Assembly: GCA_947174645.1 (NCBI GenBank)
Contig: CAMWJR010000031.1
Coordinates: forward strand, 1-9,326
DNA length: 9,326 nt
Reading direction: 5' to 3'
Origin: an uncultured Verrucomicrobiota bacterium
Lineage (GTDB): Bacteria; Verrucomicrobiota; Verrucomicrobiia; Opitutales; LL51
Below are positions 1 to 5,122 of the stretch, piece by piece; position 1 is the first letter of the stretch, and each line of letters starts with the position of its first letter. The notes under the pieces are model-generated. The model did no database searches. It worked only from the letters and a program-made list of their open reading frames with translations, and was not told where the DNA came from. Both the position numbers and the translations under genes were made by a program.

Positions 1-98
1 GTTAAAACATCGCCGCGATAATCTTCTATCTTTTTGGCGAGCAAAAAAAAGTCCTTCGCAAGGCGCTTCGCCGGGTATTTCTTTTTGAAGAAAAACAT
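1..98 (-). CDS. lepB: Probable signal peptidase I, N-terminal fragment (runs off the left edge)
   Basis: The ATG at 98-96 overlaps the stop of the upstream peptidase gene in a TAATG junction, and the frame stays open to the window edge, giving 32 residues. The fragment starts MFFFKKKYPAKRLAKDFFLL and continues with a charged helix ending in YRGDVL. As I remember them, signal peptidase I proteins of Verrucomicrobiota carry just such an extension before the first membrane segment, with a pattern like N-W-L-x-x-A-D-K-V-x-x-F-R-R-D-x-L. The match is one of pattern only, because the catalytic Ser/Lys region lies outside the window. If correct, the protein is an inner-membrane protease that removes signal peptides from exported proteins. 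No Shine-Dalgarno sequence is visible, so translation is probably coupled to the upstream gene. It could instead be another small basic protein. Confidence 0.45.
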   Translation of the reverse strand, partial: MFFFKKKYPAKRLAKDFFLLAKKIEDYRGDVL

Positions 99-1186
99 TA
101 CAAAATCCAATCGTAAGGAAAATTCGATAAAAGTTCTGCTGAAGACTCGTAAATTACGGCAACATCCTCGATGCGCACACCACCAATATCCGGGTAATAA
201 AGGCCTGGCTCGACAGTCACAACCATTCCTTCTTTGAGCTCGATATGTTGCTTACCAATGCCTGGTGCTTCATGAACTTCGAGCCCAACCCCATGTCCAG
301 TCGCGTGAAAAAATCCCATATTATCGGTCGTCTCGTAACCAAGGTTTTCAAACAGTGCGATATTTTTTTCATGAATCGAGGCCGCATTAACGCCAACCTT
401 AAGTGCCTCAAGCGTACGATCATGTACCATCTGAACCGCGTCATAGACCGCTTTCTGAGTTTCCGTGGGCTGTCCCTTTAAAAATGTTCGCGTCATATCG
501 CCGTAATACCCGGATCCCCTGAGGCAAGGGAAAATGTCGACCACGATAAATTCATTCGCCCGAATCCGTCCAGAGCCACGGAAATGGGGACACGCCGCAG
601 AACGCCCGCAGGCAACAATTGTCTCTTGCGCCAGAGCTCCGTTTTGGAAACAAACATTTTCGATCTCGTGACGGACACGCTCCGATGTGAGGTATTCCCC
701 GTCAAGCCATAGATCGCCGTTTGTCACTTCGGCTTGGGAAAGCATCATTTTTGCCCTCTCAAACGCTAATGAAGTTACGCGACAAGCTTCGCGGATTTGA
801 TCACATTCTTCAGCGGTTTTAGCGGTACGTTCCGGCAAAAACTCATCTTCAACGATCGCGTATGGCAGTTCTGCCTTTTGAATTTTCAGTAATAGTGCTG
901 CTGGGAAGTTTTTCGGCAATAAAAGTGTCTCATCGGGATATCGCTCGCTAATAGCTGCAATTAAATTAATGAGCTTTGGCTCTCCTTCTGGGACTAAATC
1001 TTTAGGCAACAAAACCCCATCAAACGCCGATTGCTCACGCATCGCGGCAAACTCGAGTTCATTTGCTACAGCATAACGTTGACCCTCAACCTCAAACGCC
1101 AGAAATGCGTCGGTCGTAAAAAAATGCCCCCAGTAGAGCAAATTTGCATCGGTTGCAGGCGTCGCATAAATCAATCGAATAGCCAT
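98..1186 (-). CDS. M24-family metallopeptidase, Xaa-Pro aminopeptidase/dipeptidase type
   Basis: This 362-residue protein has the two-domain layout of short Xaa-Pro peptidases. Residues 1 to about 120 form a creatinase-type N-terminal domain, and about 128-362 form the pita-bread catalytic domain. All five metal ligands are visible: D217 (VVDIFP), D230 (YGDMTRTF), H298 (HATGHGVG), E326 (VEPG) and E340 (RIEDV). The accessory histidines H201 (PHFRG) and H305 (VHEAPG) are also present, so the enzyme should be active. The family uses two Mn or Co ions to cleave the bond before proline in peptides. There is no signal peptide, so it is probably cytosolic and works in peptide turnover. The gene starts 3 bases after the TPR gene and overlaps the next gene by one base, which suggests an operon. 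The start lacks a clear Shine-Dalgarno sequence. Whether it is an aminopeptidase P or a prolidase cannot be settled from sequence alone. Confidence 0.9.
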   Translation of the reverse strand: MAIRLIYATPATDANLLYWGHFFTTDAFLAFEVEGQRYAVANELEFAAMREQSAFDGVLLPKDLVPEGEPKLINLIAAISERYPDETLLLPKNFPAALLLKIQKAELPYAIVEDEFLPERTAKTAEECDQIREACRVTSLAFERAKMMLSQAEVTNGDLWLDGEYLTSERVRHEIENVCFQNGALAQETIVACGRSAACPHFRGSGRIRANEFIVVDIFPCLRGSGYYGDMTRTFLKGQPTETQKAVYDAVQMVHDRTLEALKVGVNAASIHEKNIALFENLGYETTDNMGFFHATGHGVGLEVHEAPGIGKQHIELKEGMVVTVEPGLYYPDIGGVRIEDVAVIYESSAELLSNFPYDWIL

Positions 1187-1189
1187 AGC

Positions 1190-1825
1190 TTATAGCTGCT
1201 TGAGAACGGCGGTCGCTTGTTCTTGCCAATAGGACGAATGATCGCGGTGTGCAAGCTTGTTAAAAACATCCTTCGCACGCGCAACTTCCTGTCGTCCCCA
1301 CAGGCTCATTCCCAATGACCACATCGCCTTCCCCTGGATTGATCCTGGATACTTTGTGCTCCCCGCAATATTGTTGAGAAGTTTTTCACCCTCTTCGAGA
1401 GCGCCAGAACGTAATAGCGAAACCGCTTCTTGAATTTCTGCTTTTCCGCCAAAAGGACTGTAGCCAAAGGCGGCTACGGCACGACGGTAGTGATCTGCAG
1501 CGGTCTTAAAGTCGCCCTGTATGTAGGCACGGGAACCGAGCGTTTCAAAAAACGTACCTGCTAATTTCGTTTGCGCGTGTTTTTTCGCAAAAGCTTCGAT
1601 GTTATCGCTCAGTAACGCGTTATTGTAGTCTCGTTCGCGTGCATAAGTAACCATCGTTTTCCCAATCGTTATAATAACGGCTAAAACAACCAGGATCCCA
1701 AGTACGATCCCGATCTGTTTAAAGGCCGATAAATGTTGCGCAAAAAATACCCACGCCCGATCGCCGAACGATACGGACGCCCCTACTTCGCCTTCTGGCG
1801 CTTCCCCTAACGGCTCATCACTCAT
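1190..1825 (-). CDS. Membrane-anchored tetratricopeptide-repeat protein (YfgM/CpoB-like layout)
   Basis: The 211-residue protein has an acidic N-terminus (about 1-20), an amphipathic stretch, one membrane helix at about 38-58 (IGIVLGILVVLAVIITIG), and a C-terminal part with degenerate TPR helix pairs at about 88-121, 125-155 and 161-193. The spacing of small and aromatic residues, such as GSRAYIQGDFKTAADHYRRA, is typical of TPRs. There is no cleavable signal, so the likely topology has the N-terminus inside and the repeats outside the inner membrane. YfgM-type proteins, which assist the Sec translocon, share this layout. The likeness is one of architecture, and I cannot confirm the family. 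Its position upstream of a probable signal peptidase gene fits a role near protein export, but that is inference. The ATG lies only 10 bases after the tRNA 3' end and has no Shine-Dalgarno sequence. No better in-frame start is visible downstream before the membrane helix. Confidence 0.75.
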   Translation of the reverse strand: MSDEPLGEAPEGEVGASVSFGDRAWVFFAQHLSAFKQIGIVLGILVVLAVIITIGKTMVTYARERDYNNALLSDNIEAFAKKHAQTKLAGTFFETLGSRAYIQGDFKTAADHYRRAVAAFGYSPFGGKAEIQEAVSLLRSGALEEGEKLLNNIAGSTKYPGSIQGKAMWSLGMSLWGRQEVARAKDVFNKLAHRDHSSYWQEQATAVLKQL

Positions 1826-1835
1826 AGAATCTGGG

Positions 1836-1917
1836 TGTTTAGGAGGGGACTCGAACCCCTATGCCTCTCGGCACTGCCGCCTGAAGACAGCGTGTCTACC
1901 AATTCCACCACCTAAAC
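1836..1917 (-). tRNA. tRNA-Leu (anticodon CAG)
   Basis: The minus strand folds as a class II tRNA. The acceptor stem is GTTTAGG paired with CCTAAAC. The D arm contains GTGGAATTGGTAGACAC. The anticodon stem is CTGTC/GGCAG around the loop TTCAGGC, giving anticodon CAG, which reads CUG. The long variable arm is TGCC-GAGA-GGCA, and the T arm is AGGGG-TTCGAGT-CCCCT. The extended variable arm and the A discriminator fit leucine. CCA is not encoded, because the discriminator is followed by CCC, so the end must be added by the CCA-adding enzyme. The 3' end lies 10 bases before the start codon of the TPR gene, so the two are probably on one primary transcript. Confidence 0.95.
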
Positions 1918-1950
1918 GCTTGTTAATGAGGATCGTTATTCCAGGATTTT

Positions 1951-1956
1951 TGTCAA
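1951..1956 (-). promoter_or_regulatory. Possible -35 box for the tRNA-Leu transcript
   Basis: The minus strand reads TTGACA here, a perfect sigma-70 -35 hexamer. It lies about 35 bases upstream of where the tRNA transcript should begin, just before 1917. The expected -10 position, around 1933-1928, reads ATCCTC, which is poor. The call therefore rests on one box and its position. Confidence 0.35.
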
Positions 1957-1964
1957 GCTAGTGC

Positions 1965-1992
1965 GTGACATTTCCTTTATAAAGGGTATCAT
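1965..1992 (+). promoter_or_regulatory. Candidate sigma-70 promoter for the TIKI-like pair
   Basis: GTGACA at 1965-1970 and TATCAT at 1987-1992 each differ from the sigma-70 consensus by one base and are separated by 16 bases. The predicted transcription start, about 1999, is only some 3 bases before the ATG at 2002, so the mRNA would be almost leaderless. The 12-base palindrome at 1974-1985 fills most of the spacer, where a bound repressor would block polymerase. The prediction is by eye. Confidence 0.4.
1974..1985. repeat. 12-bp perfect palindrome CCTTTATAAAGG in the divergent promoter region
   Basis: The sequence CCTTTATAAAGG equals its own reverse complement. It lies between the proposed -35 and -10 elements of the plus-strand promoter and upstream of the minus-strand tRNA. 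It could be an operator. Its AT-rich centre could also be a -10-like element, or the palindrome could be a chance event. I did not see a second copy elsewhere in the window. Confidence 0.45.
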
Positions 1993-2001
1993 CGTCATAA
2001 C

Positions 2002-2688
2002 ATGAAGTGGAAGGCATTTTTTTTGGGGCTTATAGTCTTCATTGGAGCGTTTTTTTATTACCCCTCCAAGCAGATCATCCTTATCGGGGAACGTCATTGT
2101 GATGAATCCTGTTTACAACAAGAACTCGCGTTATGGGATCGCTATTACCAACGTGGCTTTCGGCATCTTTTTTTAGAGACACCCTTTTATACGGCACAAT
2201 ATCTCAATCTTTGGATGCGATCTGAGAACGATGACTTTTTAAATTTACTCGAAGCGGATTGGGAAGCGCATCATGTTGCCTCACAAGGTCCACGTATTTT
2301 AAACTTTTTCAAAACCATTAAGACAAATTATCCAGAAACGATTTTCCATGGCACGGATACGGGACACCAAGACGGTATCGGTCCTCGTTATCTGGCCTAT
2401 CTTGAAGAAAACAATCTCAAGGATTCTGAGTATTATCAAAAAGCACAGGAAATTATTAATCAAGGGAACTACATTTACCGCGACGATGGATTCGATTGGA
2501 ATACGCGTGAATTCATGATGACGCTCAACTTTATCCGCGAATATGAGGCCTCAGGGAGACCCCATCTGATAGGGATTTACGGCTATTTACACATTGGGAC
2601 GGAGCCCTCCGAGATTACCGTTCCCCGGATGATACAACAACTCAAAGCATATTATCGTATTCAGACACACGACATACGGCGTCTCTAA
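2002..2688 (+). CDS. Membrane-anchored TIKI/TraB/ChaN-superfamily-like protein, copy 1
   Basis: This 228-residue protein begins with a short basic start and a hydrophobic helix at about 5-20, with no lipobox cysteine and no clear cleavage site, so it is probably anchored in the inner membrane or exported. The remainder carries two GxxH motifs, GERH (29-32) and GYLH (194-197), and a conserved glutamate in FRHLFLE (E59). Two GxxH motifs plus a glutamate are the hallmark of the TIKI/TraB/ChaN/erythromycin-esterase-like superfamily, whose members include metalloproteases and haem-binding proteins. Other blocks are LNLWM (69-72 region), FFKTIK, TIFHGTD (113-119), DWNTREFMM and VPRMI. The exact substrate is unknown. 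The next gene is a paralogue 9 bases downstream. A sample line of the gene (2401-2460) has only 17 G/C in 60 bases, against 30 in 60 for a line of nuoG (3781-3840), a weak hint of foreign origin. Confidence 0.65.
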   Translation: MKWKAFFLGLIVFIGAFFYYPSKQIILIGERHCDESCLQQELALWDRYYQRGFRHLFLETPFYTAQYLNLWMRSENDDFLNLLEADWEAHHVASQGPRILNFFKTIKTNYPETIFHGTDTGHQDGIGPRYLAYLEENNLKDSEYYQKAQEIINQGNYIYRDDGFDWNTREFMMTLNFIREYEASGRPHLIGIYGYLHIGTEPSEITVPRMIQQLKAYYRIQTHDIRRL

Positions 2689-2697
2689 CGAAACCAG

Positions 2698-3444
2698 ATG
2701 ATGATAAGAAAGATTTTCTTAGGGATTGGCTTACTTTTAGCGGGATACTATGGATATCGTGCTGTATCTCCTCCGGTCGAGTTTTTCCCGAAACAAGAGG
2801 CTAGTGCATTGGGGAAAATTTTTTTATTAGGCGAAACTCACAATGATGAGCTCTGTCTCAAAAAGGAGATCAAATACTGGAAGCACTGCTACGATACCTA
2901 CGGATTCCGACATTTATTCATGGAGGAGTCTTATGCGACCGCACAATTTTTAAACCTCTGGATGCAAGCCGAGAACGATGAAATTTTAAATCAGCTCGAA
3001 CAAGATAGGGAATGCGCTCACCTTGATAGTTTCGGACCTAACGTGATAAAATTTTTCAAAACCATCAAAGATTCCTGTCCCCAAACGATCTTTCATGGCA
3101 CAGACGTCGCGCATCTGTTCAAGTCAACCGATCAGCGATATCTTGACTATTTAGAAGCACAGGGACAAAGAGATTCCGAAGCCTATCAGCGTACTCAAGA
3201 GAATATCGAACAAGGGAAATGTATTTACATAAATAACGGATTCGACTGGGATACGCGCGAATTCATGATGGTCCAAAACTTCATACGCGAATTTGATGCA
3301 CTCGGTGGACTTGGTACTATGGGCATCTATGGTTCCGCTCACCTCTATCGCGAATGTTTCCAAAAAATTACCATTCCTCGTATGATCGAACAATTAATAG
3401 AACATTACGGCAGAATTGTTCGTGGTAAATTTGCCGGAGATTAA
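2698..3444 (+). CDS. Membrane-anchored TIKI/TraB/ChaN-superfamily-like protein, copy 2
   Basis: This is a 248-residue paralogue of the preceding gene, roughly half identical by eye and colinear throughout. It shows GETH (45-48), FRHLFME (E76), TIFHGTD (130-136), FDWDTREFMM, NFIRE and the second GxxH, GSAH (212-215). The N-terminal helix covers about 5-20 and has no lipobox. It is followed by a linker at about 22-40 (with PP and KQEASALG) that copy 1 lacks, which would place the domain farther from the membrane. It has six cysteines outside the helix (53, 64, 106, 127, 175, 220), whereas copy 1 has two. Only C53 lines up with a cysteine of copy 1 (C37). An even number of cysteines in a probably extracytoplasmic domain suggests disulfides, but that is inference. 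The start is ATGATG at 2698-2703, and either codon could be used; no Shine-Dalgarno sequence is visible. The substrate is unknown. Confidence 0.65.
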   Translation: MMIRKIFLGIGLLLAGYYGYRAVSPPVEFFPKQEASALGKIFLLGETHNDELCLKKEIKYWKHCYDTYGFRHLFMEESYATAQFLNLWMQAENDEILNQLEQDRECAHLDSFGPNVIKFFKTIKDSCPQTIFHGTDVAHLFKSTDQRYLDYLEAQGQRDSEAYQRTQENIEQGKCIYINNGFDWDTREFMMVQNFIREFDALGGLGTMGIYGSAHLYRECFQKITIPRMIEQLIEHYGRIVRGKFAGD

Positions 3445-3494
3445 CCCGCGTACCGTACTTGACGCCGCATCGCTTCTTGATAGCTTTAGGCGCA

Positions 3495-5081
3495 ATGGGA
3501 ACGCTCATAGCGGATGGACGGGAAGTGACCTTTACTGAAGAAGAAACACTACTCGAAGTTTTCAATAAAACGGGATTCAAAATCCCACAAATGTGCTTTC
3601 TCGCCGGATTAACACCCAATGGCCGTTGTGGTCTCTGTACCGTCGAACTCCAAAGTGCTCCAGACTGGGTTCCGATTCTCGCCTGTGCGATTCGTCCACA
3701 AGAAGGTATGGTGGTTCGGACACAATCCGAACGCATTACTATGATCCGTACGCTTGCAGCCCAACTCCTCTTACGTTCACATCCCTGTGACTGTGACTAC
3801 TGCGAACACTTTGGGGATTGTGAACTCCGTCGGGTCTATAATAAAACCGGTTTCGGATTTACACGCGCTATTGAAGATGGGAAAAAGCAAAAACCCTATC
3901 TTGCTCCACTCTCCGACCGACTCCTACTGGACCGTGAAAAGTGTACCTCCTGTGGTCTCTGTGTCTCTTTCTTCCGCGAAGAACTTGGTGAAGATTTTGT
4001 TCACTTTATCCGAGAAAAAAACGACCACCTTCGCCTCGAACGCTATCCCCATACGAATACGGAGAACGGCTATCTTCTCAACGCCATCGAACTCTGCCCA
4101 TGCCATGCGCTTTTTGACCAACAAGCCCTCAGTGCTCTGCCCTCCTGGAAATTACACACCGTTTCTGGAATTTCTACTGAAAGTAGTGCCGGCAATAATA
4201 TTTATCTCTGCGCACATGATGGGGAAATCGCCTATGTTAAACCACGTCCCAATTCCCAGGTCAACCGCTATATTCCCGACAGCGTTCGCAGCCTCTATCG
4301 CGATAACGACAAAAACCGCATCGATAAAGTTTTATTCCACGGACAGCCCATCGATTTACGTGAAGCGCTCACGAAGTTTCTTAAAATGGTTGGCTTTGGA
4401 CACCGCTGTGCGATGGTCGTCCGAGCTAGCCTTTCGTTAGAGAGTCTCTTCCTCATCCGTCAACTCGCGGATATTTTAGGAGCACCCGTTTTCTTTAAAA
4501 AACATCCTCAGGAAGGCGATAGTTGGCTAATTTCAAAAGATGCCGATACCAACGTCCGTGGCGCACTCCTGACACGTGCTATTAAAAAGGAACAAATTGA
4601 AGATTTCCAAGAAATCGAAACGCTGATCGATAACCGTCAAATCCAGACACTCATTGTTTTAGAAAACGATCTTCTCGCTGAGGGATTTCCCAAAAAGGCG
4701 TTTGAAAAAGTGGAAAGCGTTATCTTTGCGAGCCATAAAAATACTACAACGCCCTATGGACATCTTATTTTTCCCCTAACCACTGTCGTCGAAGAAGATG
4801 GTCACCTCATCAATCAGAACTTTTTATTACAGCGCTATCATCGTGCGCTCATACGCCCAACGGAAGCACAACCCCTGTGGCAATGGCTCGCGATGGCTAA
4901 AAACAGTTATTTAGGCAATATGGGACTTCAACGAGAATTCCAATCGATCGAAGCGGTTTGGGATGCACTTTCAAAATCCATACCCGAATTCGTTACCATT
5001 GATTTTGCTAAAATACCGGATAAGGGCATAACGATCGACGGCCAACGTTTTACCAACTTCCCCTTTTGCGACCGAGAATAA
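3495..5081 (+). CDS. nuoG: NADH-quinone oxidoreductase subunit G (compact form)
   Basis: NuoG carries electrons through iron-sulfur clusters in the peripheral arm of complex I. From the ATG at 3495 it has 528 residues. The N-terminal [2Fe-2S] domain has C34, C45, C48 and C64. The His-Cys [4Fe-4S] motif is H96-x3-C100-x2-C103-x5-C109. The next cluster uses C150, C153, C156 and the distant C201 (ELCPCHAL). A degenerate molybdopterin-oxidoreductase-like domain follows from about residue 215, and its end still shows the HLIFPLTTVVEEDGHLIN block. The region after W218, where some NuoG proteins carry four cysteines for the extra N7 cluster, reads SGISTESSAGN and has none. The protein is much shorter than the roughly 900-residue E. 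coli NuoG. The frame is open from a TTG at 3459, but MGTLIADGREVTF is the normal family start and has AGG four bases upstream. No other nuo gene is nearby. Confidence 0.88.
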   Translation: MGTLIADGREVTFTEEETLLEVFNKTGFKIPQMCFLAGLTPNGRCGLCTVELQSAPDWVPILACAIRPQEGMVVRTQSERITMIRTLAAQLLLRSHPCDCDYCEHFGDCELRRVYNKTGFGFTRAIEDGKKQKPYLAPLSDRLLLDREKCTSCGLCVSFFREELGEDFVHFIREKNDHLRLERYPHTNTENGYLLNAIELCPCHALFDQQALSALPSWKLHTVSGISTESSAGNNIYLCAHDGEIAYVKPRPNSQVNRYIPDSVRSLYRDNDKNRIDKVLFHGQPIDLREALTKFLKMVGFGHRCAMVVRASLSLESLFLIRQLADILGAPVFFKKHPQEGDSWLISKDADTNVRGALLTRAIKKEQIEDFQEIETLIDNRQIQTLIVLENDLLAEGFPKKAFEKVESVIFASHKNTTTPYGHLIFPLTTVVEEDGHLINQNFLLQRYHRALIRPTEAQPLWQWLAMAKNSYLGNMGLQREFQSIEAVWDALSKSIPEFVTIDFAKIPDKGITIDGQRFTNFPFCDRE

Positions 5082-5122
5082 GGGATTGCCAAACAGGCGT
5101 TCGTGGGTTAGCTGCGCAGGTG

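Noticed and set aside
34..237. Plus-strand open frame at the left edge
   Set aside because: It lies opposite the end of the M24 peptidase gene and the start of the probable lepB, both supported by motifs or overlap. Its product is basic and shows no pattern.
1836..1917. tRNA-Leu as an attachment site for an integrated element
   Set aside because: No integrase and no repeat of the tRNA 3' end are visible, and the 3' side leads directly into a housekeeping-type operon.
3459..3494. TTG start giving NuoG 12 extra residues
   Set aside because: Family members begin close to the first beta strand of the [2Fe-2S] domain, which matches the ATG at 3495 with AGG upstream. TTG remains possible but less likely.
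3754..4440. A long 228-codon open frame on the plus strand inside nuoG
   Set aside because: It is a different frame of nuoG. The overlapping frame has ordered cysteine clusters and family motifs, while this one shows no domain.
5066..5122. ATG start giving TopB 19 extra residues that overlap nuoG
   Set aside because: The extra residues (MRPRIRDCQTGVRGLAAQV) have no family likeness. TopB proteins start with MKKLVIAEKPS, found at 5123.
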